NCBI GenBank assembly: GCA_905215725.1
Contig: CAJMRD010000010.1
Coordinates: forward strand, 1 to 33,506
Direction: 5' to 3'
Source of the DNA: an uncultured bacterium
GTDB taxonomy: Bacteria > Actinomycetota > Coriobacteriia > Coriobacteriales > Coriobacteriaceae
DNA: 33,506 nt
Below, piece after piece: positions 6,861 to 14,100 of the stretch. A model generated the notes under the pieces. That model saw nothing but the letters and a program-made list of their open reading frames with translations, searched no databases and was not told where the DNA came from. The first letter of the stretch is position 1, and the number at the start of each line of letters is the position of its first letter. The position numbers and the translations under genes were made by a program.

Positions 6861-7586
6861 ATGAGTGCATCAGCGATAAAGCTATCAAAGGTGTCAAAGC
6901 GCTACGGGAAACGGTGCGTTTTGCATGACGTTTCCTTCGAGGTGCATCAGTCTGAGCTCTGTGCCCTTGTCGGTGCAAACGGTGCGGGCAAAAGCACGCT
7001 TATTAAAATCGTCTTGGGCCTCTGCGAGCCATCGTCGGGGAGCGTGGAGCTCTTTGGAGGCAAATCAAAAAGAGAGCTTGGCTTGATGCGGACGCGTGTC
7101 GGCTATGTGCCAGATTCCAGCGGAGCATACCAATCCCTCAGTGCGGTTGAGAATCTCCAAATCCGATGTTTGGAATGGGGGCTTGATGCGAATCGTGAGA
7201 TTCCTCGCGTTTTGAGCCTAGTCGGGCTGGACGTCGAAGAGAAAAAGAGCGTGAGCAGTTTTTCTCTGGGAATGAAACGGCGGCTGGATATAGCTACGGC
7301 TTTGTTGGGTGACACTGATCTGCTTATTTTTGATGAGCCAGCAAACGGGTTGGACCCGCTGGGCATCGAGAGTATATGGGCCCTTATCGGTCGATTGAAT
7401 CGAGAACAGGGTAAGACCATGCTCATCTCTAGCCATGATTTGGATGAGTTGGCATCGGTTGCAACAAGCTGCCTGTTTCTTCATGACGGCGAACTGCTGA
7501 AAAAGGAATCGATGGACGTCATAAGGGATGAGGCGTCGTCCCTAAAAGAGTATTACAGGCGCTTGATGAAGGCGGTCTCGCTATGA
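6861..7586 (+). CDS. ABC transporter ATP-binding protein
   Basis: 241 residues, preceded by GGGAGG. Walker A GANGAGKST at 38-46, signature SFSLGMKRRLDIA at 133-145 and Walker B LLIFDEPANGLDP at 154-166 are all intact. The signature (LGMKRR rather than SGGQ) and size fit the DrrA/LanF/ABC-2 export class. It overlaps the next gene by four bases (ATGA). Together with the two membrane proteins it resembles LanFEG-type immunity or export systems; its partner substrate is probably the Cys-rich peptide encoded just upstream (inference). Confidence 0.9.
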   Translation: MSASAIKLSKVSKRYGKRCVLHDVSFEVHQSELCALVGANGAGKSTLIKIVLGLCEPSSGSVELFGGKSKRELGLMRTRVGYVPDSSGAYQSLSAVENLQIRCLEWGLDANREIPRVLSLVGLDVEEKKSVSSFSLGMKRRLDIATALLGDTDLLIFDEPANGLDPLGIESIWALIGRLNREQGKTMLISSHDLDELASVATSCLFLHDGELLKKESMDVIRDEASSLKEYYRRLMKAVSL

Positions 7587-8407
7587 AGCGGGCGATCCAT
7601 CCCATAAAGGCAGATATGATGCGTTTGCACAGGATGTTTCCGGCGAAGTTTGGTCTTGCGCTTATGCTGGCGTTCGGCCTTCTCTTCGGCATCTTTCTAA
7701 AAAACGGAACAACGTTGCTCGCCTTTGGCAATAGCGTTTTTGGGGAGGATATTGGCTTCTGCTGGAATGTAATCGATCCTTCTGCACCCGATGAGTCCCT
7801 TGTGCGCAGTGCTTTTGCCGGCACCTCTCTGTTCGTTCCGCTCATCGTTTGCCTGGCGATTTTACAGGAGCGCGGCTATGAAGAGGGATACCGAATTTCT
7901 TCAGCAAGAGGTCTTGCCTGCTTTAACGGGGCTCTGGCACATGTACTTTCGTCTGCTTTAATAATTGGCGCAGCATATAGTGCGCTTTGCCTTCTTCTGT
8001 TTGCAATAGCGATAACACGTGGGGGGCAAAACTATGCGTATAGCATGCTGGCTGCATTTTTGCCCGCGATGATGATTAACGCCGTATTGGTGATATCGGT
8101 TGCGTTGGAGACGGTGACCATCTATCGGATTACAGGCAGCGCCGTATTGAGCGGGGCTGTGGTAATAATCGGATTTGTCATGAGCTTGACGCTCTACGGA
8201 ACTTACCTTCAGACACCCATACCGTCCTTGCGATGGATCTTCTTTCTTCCGGGGCCGTACCTTGGAGTCGGATGTGCCCTTGGGTATAGCGATATGGGGC
8301 AGCTGACGCTTCTGGGATATGGCGTGGCAGCCAGCTGTCTATCGGTATTGATTTACGCTCTCTTGAGCTTTCGCGCTGGGGGTGTGCTCAATGGCTCGTC
8401 AGATTAA
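7583..8407 (+). CDS. ABC-2-type membrane subunit 1
   Basis: 274 residues with about six hydrophobic segments, starting at the ATG within the ATPase stop (four-base overlap). The first helix follows a basic N-terminus (PAKFGLALMLAFGLLFGIFL) and a long extracytoplasmic loop (about residues 38-75) precedes the second. The topology and gene position fit ABC-2 permeases such as LanE/LanG. Sequence itself is not diagnostic of substrate. GC content is lower than in neighbouring housekeeping genes. Confidence 0.75.
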   Translation: MKRAIHPIKADMMRLHRMFPAKFGLALMLAFGLLFGIFLKNGTTLLAFGNSVFGEDIGFCWNVIDPSAPDESLVRSAFAGTSLFVPLIVCLAILQERGYEEGYRISSARGLACFNGALAHVLSSALIIGAAYSALCLLLFAIAITRGGQNYAYSMLAAFLPAMMINAVLVISVALETVTIYRITGSAVLSGAVVIIGFVMSLTLYGTYLQTPIPSLRWIFFLPGPYLGVGCALGYSDMGQLTLLGYGVAASCLSVLIYALLSFRAGGVLNGSSD

Positions 8408-9209
8408 AAGACTTCTCCAGTCAGAATTGAAGCATGTGAGCAAATGGATGTACGCTTTAATCTTGGTAATTTATGCGTGCATGGTGGTATTGCAGCTTAA
8501 TTCTTTCCCGATGTGGTTCTGTAGCCTCCGTGAGAACAGTTTCTTGGGCTTTTTCCCAGACCCGACGCTTCTGCTGTCGGCAGAGGATGTCCTTCTATTT
8601 GGTAATGCAGAGGTTTTTCGCGGTCTGCTGTTCAACGTAGCCCCGTTGGCTCATGCATTGTTCTTTCCGTTCATCGCGGCTTGCATTGTGCCGCGCTTTG
8701 TCAGTTCGGGCTTTATTGAGGAACCGTGGGGGTTGTCGGAGGCTCGGGGAGGGAAGCGTGTGTGCGCTATCGTTGCGCGAGTGGTGCTGTCTTCTTTTGC
8801 CCTTTTGGGCGCGTTTATCCTGTCGAGTGTCGTTTTGTACTGTCTTAACTGCGTAATCGTTCTGGATGCTCAGCAGTATTTCAACCTGCATGTATTTTGC
8901 TATCGACTTGTTCTTGCTGCCGCTGCCTGCCTTGCATACGTGGTCTCTTGCGTGATCGCTGTTTCCTATTTTGGGTCCGGCTTCGGTCCGATTGGCATGC
9001 TGTTACTTGTCAACGTTGTAGCGATCTACATACAGATCGGGGCCAATTCCATGCTTCCGCTTCCAGCCTCGATGCTCATGTGGATTTGTGGCGTGACCCC
9101 GTTGGGGAATAGTCAATGCATTTCGATTCTAATTGACTGCCTAATAAACGTAGCAAGCGTTTTTGCCATTTGCTTTACCGTCGACCGATTGCGGTCGAGA
9201 TTTCTTTGA
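8391..9209 (+). CDS. ABC-2-type membrane subunit 2
   Basis: 272 residues from the ATG at 8391, chosen because GGGGGTG lies 6 bases upstream; a GTG three codons earlier is possible. It overlaps the previous gene by 17 bases. It begins MARQIKRLLQSELKHVSKWMYALILVIY and has about six hydrophobic segments, so the system has two different membrane subunits, as in LanFEG transporters. It ends the peptide/transporter unit; the next gene is convergent. Confidence 0.75.
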   Translation: MARQIKRLLQSELKHVSKWMYALILVIYACMVVLQLNSFPMWFCSLRENSFLGFFPDPTLLLSAEDVLLFGNAEVFRGLLFNVAPLAHALFFPFIAACIVPRFVSSGFIEEPWGLSEARGGKRVCAIVARVVLSSFALLGAFILSSVVLYCLNCVIVLDAQQYFNLHVFCYRLVLAAAACLAYVVSCVIAVSYFGSGFGPIGMLLLVNVVAIYIQIGANSMLPLPASMLMWICGVTPLGNSQCISILIDCLINVASVFAICFTVDRLRSRFL

Positions 9210-9249
9210 TTGCTTGTGAGGGATAATCATACCGAGCATACCAAATACA

Positions 9250-9285
9250 GGGGGCGCGGGCACCGTGGCTGATGTCCGCGCCCCC
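9250..9285. terminator. Strong hairpin between convergent genes
   Basis: GGGGGCGCGG (9250-9259) pairs perfectly with CCGCGCCCCC (9276-9285) around a 16-base loop, between the end of the ABC permease (9209) and the end of the C26 hydrolase (9322). T-tracts are poor on both sides, so efficiency is uncertain, but position suggests bidirectional termination. Confidence 0.6.
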
Positions 9286-9321
9286 TCGGCATGGAAGGTT
9301 TAAGCCTGTGTGATTCGCGAG

Positions 9322-10131
9322 CTAGCGAGCCTGCTTAACCTTGGCCGCTGCCTCGACAAACGACTTCCACAGGTTAAAGTCGGTCTCGAGCGTCTTCCAC
9401 GTGTACTCAGGGTGCCATTGTACGCCCAGGCAGAAAGGCTGGCCTTCGACTTCGATGCACTCGGGAACGCCATCGGTTGCCTTGGCGACCAAGCGCGTGC
9501 TTTTACCCAGACGATCGACGCAGCAGTGGTGTGCGGAGTTGGTCTGGATCAGCCTGTGCCCGCCAACCGCGCGCTCCAGCAGCGAACCCGGCACGACCTC
9601 GACGGGATGCACGGGGTCGTTGAGCACGTGGGTATGGCGCCACTGCGTGCGGCCCTCGCGAGCGCCCAGGCTCGGCACGTCCATGCACAGGGTGCCGCCA
9701 GTGGCGACATTGAGCAACTGCGTGCCGCGGCAGGTGGTAAAGAGCGGCTTTTTGGCACGGAGCACCTCGCCGACCAGCTTAAACTCAAAACTATCGCGGA
9801 TCTCGCAGCAGAGGGTGGGGTCGTAGGGTCGATCATCGCCCCAACGTTTGGGATTGACATCGGGGCCGCCGGGAATGGCGATGCCGTCGGCGATATCGAC
9901 GTAATGACGGATGACCTCAATGTCCTCGGTGATGGACATCGGCAGCGGCAGGCCGCCGGCGGCAAGGATGGCATCGACAAAGACACTTGCGATTTCCTCG
10001 TTGGGAGAGAGCGTCTCGCTTAAAAACGGCTTTGCCTCTTCCCAGCGCGGCGCGACGAGGATGAGCGGTCGGTCGGCGGGGGCGACGTCGACGTGCGGGG
10101 TGTAAGACGATGAAGTGCGAGTTCCGATCAT
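9322..10131 (-). CDS. Class I glutamine amidotransferase-like hydrolase (peptidase C26, PuuD-like)
   Basis: 269 residues, soluble. The nucleophile elbow FTTCRGTQLLNVATGG gives Cys134, and the C-terminal GVQWHPEY gives His240 and Glu242, completing the triad of gamma-glutamyl hydrolases. IPGGPDVNP near 87-94 forms the oxyanion region. PuuD-type members cleave gamma-glutamyl-GABA to glutamate and GABA. It is the last gene downstream of a polar amino-acid ABC importer on the same strand, 87 bases after the ATPase, which fits release or recycling of glutamate from gamma-glutamyl compounds (inference). Confidence 0.85.
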   Translation of the reverse strand: MIGTRTSSSYTPHVDVAPADRPLILVAPRWEEAKPFLSETLSPNEEIASVFVDAILAAGGLPLPMSITEDIEVIRHYVDIADGIAIPGGPDVNPKRWGDDRPYDPTLCCEIRDSFEFKLVGEVLRAKKPLFTTCRGTQLLNVATGGTLCMDVPSLGAREGRTQWRHTHVLNDPVHPVEVVPGSLLERAVGGHRLIQTNSAHHCCVDRLGKSTRLVAKATDGVPECIEVEGQPFCLGVQWHPEYTWKTLETDFNLWKSFVEAAAKVKQAR

Positions 10132-10174
10132 AGGTGTAGCTTTCGAATCTGAAGGTGACAGGGCGCATGAGAGA

Positions 10175-10208
10175 CGTGGGACAACGCTTCCGATGGATTT
10201 GTCCCACG
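10175..10208. repeat. 10-bp inverted repeat between ATPase and C26 genes
   Basis: CGTGGGACAA (10175-10184) and TTGTCCCACG (10199-10208) are exact reverse complements with a 14-base loop. It sits in the 87-base gap between the importer ATPase stop and the hydrolase start. It may act as a processing site or weak terminator that separates their expression. Confidence 0.65.
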
Positions 10209-10218
10209 GGGTAGCCGG

Positions 10219-10983
10219 TTAGTGGCCCTTGATGGAGTTGAGGAAGTCCTGGGCGCGCTTGGTCTGGGGATGGTCGAAGAACTCGTCGGGCGTGCCGGTT
10301 TCCACGATCTGGCCGTCGGCCATAAACACGACGCGATCGGCCACGCGGCGGGCGAAGTTCATCTCGTGCGTGATGACGATCATCGTCATGCCCTGCTGGG
10401 CCAAACGCACCATGACCTCGAGCACCTCGTTGATCATCTCGGGATCAAGAGCGCTCGTGGGCTCGTCGAAGAGCATGGCCTTGGGTTGCATGGCAAGCGA
10501 GCGGGCGATGGCTACGCGCTGTTGCTGGCCGCCCGAGAGCTGTGCGGGCACCTTATCGGCCTGCTCGGCCACGCCCACGCGGCTCAGCAGGTCCATGGCG
10601 CGCTCACGGGCCTCGTCCTTGGAGACACCCAGCACATCGACCGGCCCCAGCATGACGTTTTGCAGTACGGTCATATGTGCAAACAGGTTGAACTGCTGAA
10701 ACACCATGCCCAGCTCGGCACGCATGCGGGCAAGGTCCTTGCCTTCCTGCGGCAGGGGCTCGCCCTCGATGAGGATCTCGCCCGAGTCGATGGTTTCCAG
10801 GCGGTTGATGGTGCGGCACATGGTTGACTTGCCCGAGCCCGAGGGGCCGATCACAACGACGACCTCGCCGCGGTCGACCGAGAGATTGATGTCGTTGAGA
10901 ACGTGCAGGTCGCCATAGTGCTTATTGACGTGTCTGAGCTCGATCAGCGGCTGATTGCCGGTGGAAGAGGTGCTCTGTGCCAT
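10219..10983 (-). CDS. Polar amino-acid ABC importer, ATP-binding protein
   Basis: 254 residues. Walker A GPSGSGKST at 46-54, Q-loop VFQQFNLF near 94-101, signature LSGGQQQRVAIA at 149-160 and Walker B MLFDEPTSALDPE at 170-182 are the textbook GlnQ/HisP/GluA pattern. It closes the importer set encoded upstream on the same strand: binding protein, two permeases, ATPase. That order and the unequal permease sizes match the GluBCDA glutamate importer of Actinobacteria; glutamine, arginine or cystine remain possible. Confidence 0.92.
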   Translation of the reverse strand: MAQSTSSTGNQPLIELRHVNKHYGDLHVLNDINLSVDRGEVVVVIGPSGSGKSTMCRTINRLETIDSGEILIEGEPLPQEGKDLARMRAELGMVFQQFNLFAHMTVLQNVMLGPVDVLGVSKDEARERAMDLLSRVGVAEQADKVPAQLSGGQQQRVAIARSLAMQPKAMLFDEPTSALDPEMINEVLEVMVRLAQQGMTMIVITHEMNFARRVADRVVFMADGQIVETGTPDEFFDHPQTKRAQDFLNSIKGH

Positions 10984-11019
10984 GGTGCTCGGCTCCTTAT
11001 GACTCGAAATGGTAAAGCG

Positions 11020-11853
11020 TTAGCGGATGATGGTCGCGCCGGTCTTGTGCGAAACATAGACAGCGGCCTTGTTGATCGCGACGTTGATGAGGATGTAGAT
11101 GACTGCGATCACCAGGTAGACCGATACGAGGGCATCGTAGTTGGTAATGAGCACGCGGGCGTTTTGCATGAGGTCGGGGTAGCTCACCACATAGGCGACG
11201 GTGGTGTCTTTGACTACGACCACGAGCTGCGAAATCAACGACGGAATAATAAACCGAATCGCCTGCGGCAGCACGATTTTAAAGGTGATTTTAGCCTTGG
11301 AGAGACCGAGCGCCTGGGCTGCCTCGACCTGACCGCGCGGCACGGCGTTGACGCCGGCGCGGAAGATCTCGGCAAGTACGCCGGCTGCAGCGAGCGCGAC
11401 AGGAAGCGTGAGCATCCAAAACGACGGCAGCGCGATCTTGTACTGGGGCAGCACCAAAAAGAAGAAGTAGATGAACAGCAGGCTCGGTACGCCACGGAAG
11501 AAATCGGTGAGCACGCGGCAGACCAGCTGCAGCGGCTTAATGTCGCTGGTACGGCCGAGCATAAGGGCTAAGCCCAGCACCAGCGCGATGGCGCCAGCGG
11601 TGAGTGCGACTTTAACGGTGCCCTCAAAGCCGGCAAGCAGGAACTTCCAGGTGGTGAGGTGCGTAAAGAAATACCAATAGTGGACCGAAAGCTGGCCGGT
11701 CACATAAAAGCGCTGCAGTACCAGGACGACGAGTGCGGCGACGGCAACAAGCGAGATGGCGGTGCCGATGCGAATCTTGGCGCGCATCTTGGGGCCGGGA
11801 GCCTCGTAGAGCGCATCGCGCATGGTAAGCGCAGGGGAGGAGTGCTTGCTCAT
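11020..11853 (-). CDS. Polar amino-acid ABC importer, permease (longer, GluD-like)
   Basis: 277 residues. A basic N-terminal tail (residues 1-30) precedes the first membrane helix near 30-50; about five helices follow. The HisM-family EAA motif is seen as GQVEAAQALGLSKAKITFKI, which docks the ATPase. Its start codon overlaps the stop of the shorter permease by four bases, so the two are translationally coupled and likely form a heterodimer. Confidence 0.9.
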   Translation of the reverse strand: MSKHSSPALTMRDALYEAPGPKMRAKIRIGTAISLVAVAALVVLVLQRFYVTGQLSVHYWYFFTHLTTWKFLLAGFEGTVKVALTAGAIALVLGLALMLGRTSDIKPLQLVCRVLTDFFRGVPSLLFIYFFFLVLPQYKIALPSFWMLTLPVALAAAGVLAEIFRAGVNAVPRGQVEAAQALGLSKAKITFKIVLPQAIRFIIPSLISQLVVVVKDTTVAYVVSYPDLMQNARVLITNYDALVSVYLVIAVIYILINVAINKAAVYVSHKTGATIIR

Positions 11854-12509
11854 CGGAGGATCCTCACCTTCTTATCGATGTGGTTGCCAATGTGGCTCAC
11901 CACAAAGGCCGTGCCCAGGTAGCCGAGCGCCGAGATAAAGAACGCGGCGACGCCGCCAAGTGAGCGCGTGTTGATATAGCTCACCACGCCGGTGAGCTCC
12001 TGCGGCTTAAGCGGCACCTGGCTGCCGAGCGCAGTGGTGAGCATGACGGCGATAAAGAGGTTGGTCATGGGCAGCACGCTCGAGCGCAGCGCCTGCGGAA
12101 TCACGATTTTGGCGAGGATACGGTTAAAGCTCATGCCGAGAGAACGTGCTGCTTCCACCTGGCCGACGCCGACGGTGTTGATGCCGCTCATAAAGTTCTC
12201 GGAACCAAAGGCAGAACCCAAGAGCACCGTAGCGACGATAACGCAGGTGCGGTAGGGCAGGACGACCTTGAGCGGTGGCAGCGCGTAGACGACGATAATG
12301 AGCAGCGCGATGCCGGGGATGTTACGAAAGACCTGGACATACAGGTCGCCAAAGACGCGCAGTGGCTTGAGTGGCGACACGCGCATCACGGTGACGGCGA
12401 CGGCCAGCACCATGGCGATGGCAAACGACTCAAGAGTCATGCCCCAGGTCGCTAGAAGCGCGTCGATATAGTTCTGGCCATAGAGCGACCAGAGCTCGGA
12501 GAGACTCAT
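11850..12509 (-). CDS. Polar amino-acid ABC importer, permease (shorter, GluC-like)
   Basis: 219 residues, about five helices, with the EAA loop GQVEAARSLGMSFNRILAKI. It begins MSLSELWSLYGQNYIDALLA, typical of HisQ/GluC N-termini. A 138-base gap separates it from the upstream binding protein; a GGAGG lies close before the ATG. Confidence 0.9.
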   Translation of the reverse strand: MSLSELWSLYGQNYIDALLATWGMTLESFAIAMVLAVAVTVMRVSPLKPLRVFGDLYVQVFRNIPGIALLIIVVYALPPLKVVLPYRTCVIVATVLLGSAFGSENFMSGINTVGVGQVEAARSLGMSFNRILAKIVIPQALRSSVLPMTNLFIAVMLTTALGSQVPLKPQELTGVVSYINTRSLGGVAAFFISALGYLGTAFVVSHIGNHIDKKVRILR

Positions 12510-12647
12510 GCGGACCTCCCGCCGATAAGGAAAGGGGCTCCCGCGTGTACGGAAACCCCGACAACTCAGTGAGGAAACAGTTTATCGCAATAAAGCGCAT
12601 CGTGCGTTTCCATATGGTTTCGTTGCGGCCGTTACCAGGCTCGCTGC

Positions 12648-13643
12648 CTAGGCCCCGATCTCGGGCAGCTCGGGAACATTGGTGTCGCCCGTACGGTCGC
12701 CGATGCAGATCTGCCACAGCTCGGTCCAGGTGCCGTCGTCCTCGATCTTCTTAAGGAAGTCGTTGACAAAGGCGACGCCGTCGGAATCGAGCGGCAGACC
12801 GATGCCATAGGGCTCCTTGCTGCCGAAGGGCTTGCCGGCGATCTTGTACTTACCGGGCTCGCGGACCAGGGCGCTCTGCTGCATGTTGTTATCGATGACG
12901 TAGGCGTCAACGCGGCCCTGCTGAAGTGCCTGGCGGGCCTCCTCGTCGGTCTTGAACTCCTGCTGGCTGGCCTTGGGAGCGAACTCCTCCAGGATGGCGG
13001 GGCCGTTGGAGCCGGACTGGACGGCGACGTTTTTGTCGGCCAGGTCGTCGACGCTCTTGATGTCGTCGTTATCGGCAAGCACCAGGATGGCCTGCTGCGT
13101 GTAGTAATAGGGACCGGCAAAGGATACAAGCTTCTTGCGCTCGTCAGTGATGGTGTAGGTGGCAAAGACGGCGTCGACCTGGCCGTTCTGCAAGACGGAC
13201 TCGCGCGTGTCCGAGGTCACCTGGGTGATCTCGACCTTGTTCTCGCCCAGGATGTAGTTGGACAGGAGCTGTGCGATACCGGCGTCGAAGCCGCGGGTCT
13301 GACCGTCTTTCTCGTTGAGGAGGGAGAAGAGCGTGGAAGTCTGAACGCCACCGATCTTAAAGACGCCGGCGTCCTTAACGGCCGTGGCCCAGGTGCTGGC
13401 GGCGATGGCGTCGTCATCGGCCTTGGGGCCGTTGTCGACGAGCTTGTCGAATGCCTTAGCGTCGAGCGTGGTGGAAGCCTCGGTATCCTCGGAGCTCTTG
13501 GAAGAGCCGGCGGCGGAACCCTTGTCGGCCTCGGCGCTGGTGTCGGAGCAGCCGGCAAGACCAAGGCCGGCGACGGTTGCGAAGGTGGCGGCAACGAAGC
13601 CGCGGCGGTCGAGAACGACCTGCTGGGAGAGGTTCTTGCTCAT
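12648..13643 (-). CDS. Polar amino-acid ABC importer, substrate-binding lipoprotein with twin-arginine start
   Basis: 331 residues. The N-terminus has LDRRGFVAAT (Arg13-Arg14) before a hydrophobic run and lipobox LAGC with Cys32, so it looks like a Tat-exported lipoprotein. An acidic/serine linker (33-60) precedes the SBP_bac_3 domain (about 90-325): GFDAGIAQLLSNYIL, VDAVFATYTITDERKKLVSFAGPYY and VQSGSNGPAILEEF are typical. It is the first gene of the importer operon and has a good promoter. Substrate is most likely glutamate or glutamine, judged from the operon and family, not from pocket residues. Confidence 0.9.
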   Translation of the reverse strand: MSKNLSQQVVLDRRGFVAATFATVAGLGLAGCSDTSAEADKGSAAGSSKSSEDTEASTTLDAKAFDKLVDNGPKADDDAIAASTWATAVKDAGVFKIGGVQTSTLFSLLNEKDGQTRGFDAGIAQLLSNYILGENKVEITQVTSDTRESVLQNGQVDAVFATYTITDERKKLVSFAGPYYYTQQAILVLADNDDIKSVDDLADKNVAVQSGSNGPAILEEFAPKASQQEFKTDEEARQALQQGRVDAYVIDNNMQQSALVREPGKYKIAGKPFGSKEPYGIGLPLDSDGVAFVNDFLKKIEDDGTWTELWQICIGDRTGDTNVPELPEIGA

Positions 13644-13686
13644 GGTAGAACACCTTTCTCAATAAAATCCCTAGCGGTTGAGTAGA

Positions 13687-13716
13687 GTTATACCCTATCG
13701 CGCTCAAATGGGTCAA
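13687..13716 (-). promoter_or_regulatory. Sigma70-type promoter for the amino-acid importer operon
   Basis: On the reverse strand, TTGACC (13716-13711) and TATAAC (13692-13687) are separated by 18 bases. The -10 box is about 45 bases before the binding-protein ATG, which has AAAGGTG as ribosome binding site. Confidence 0.6.
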
Positions 13717-13827
13717 CACGAAATAACTCAGAAACATACTTACCTTATGGGTTATTCTACCTACTAAAAAGGGACAGGCACCTTCGTGGTGGTTTTGGCC
13801 GATGCGGCGGCATGCCTTGTTGCTTTG

Positions 13828-14040
13828 TCTCGATCTGTAACATCTGCAGCCGTTTTTGCCGAGCGACTGTTACAGATCGAGATTTTCTCTTCAGGGGAAT
13901 TCGAATGTCTCAATCTGTAACATCTGGACGGCCAAAAGGTCTCTATCTGTTATAGATTGAGACAAAGGTCTGGGACTAGGACGTCTTATCCAGATCTGTA
14001 ACAGTTAGACGGAAATTCGGACCCTAGATGTTACAGATTG
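13828..14040. repeat. Three tandem long palindromes sharing ATCTGTAACA arms
   Basis: Unit 1: 15-bp perfect arms at 13828-13842 and 13868-13882 (TCTCGATCTGTAACA). Unit 2: 16-bp arms at 13907-13922 and 13948-13963 with one mismatch. Unit 3: 10-bp core arms at 13994-14003 and 14029-14038, with partial extension. Spacing between units is about 80 bases; loops of about 25 bases differ in sequence. They fill most of the 458-base gap between the importer promoter and the DXS terminator, where no gene is visible. Without any fixed repeat-spacer pattern this is not CRISPR. Confidence 0.85.
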
Positions 14041-14062
14041 AGATAATCGCGTCGCGAAAATA

Positions 14063-14099
14063 AAAACCTCCGCAGGGGTGCTTTCCTTGCGGAGGTTTT
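14063..14099 (-). terminator. Intrinsic terminator of the DXS-like gene
   Basis: AAAACCTCCGCA and TGCGGAGGTTTT pair perfectly around a 13-base loop immediately after the DXS stop; on the reverse strand the stem is followed by TTTTTATTTT. Confidence 0.88.
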
Positions 14100-14100
14100 C

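Noticed and set aside
13828..14040. CRISPR array
   Set aside because: Units are palindromes about 80 bases apart with variable arms and no constant repeat-spacer alternation; no cas genes nearby.
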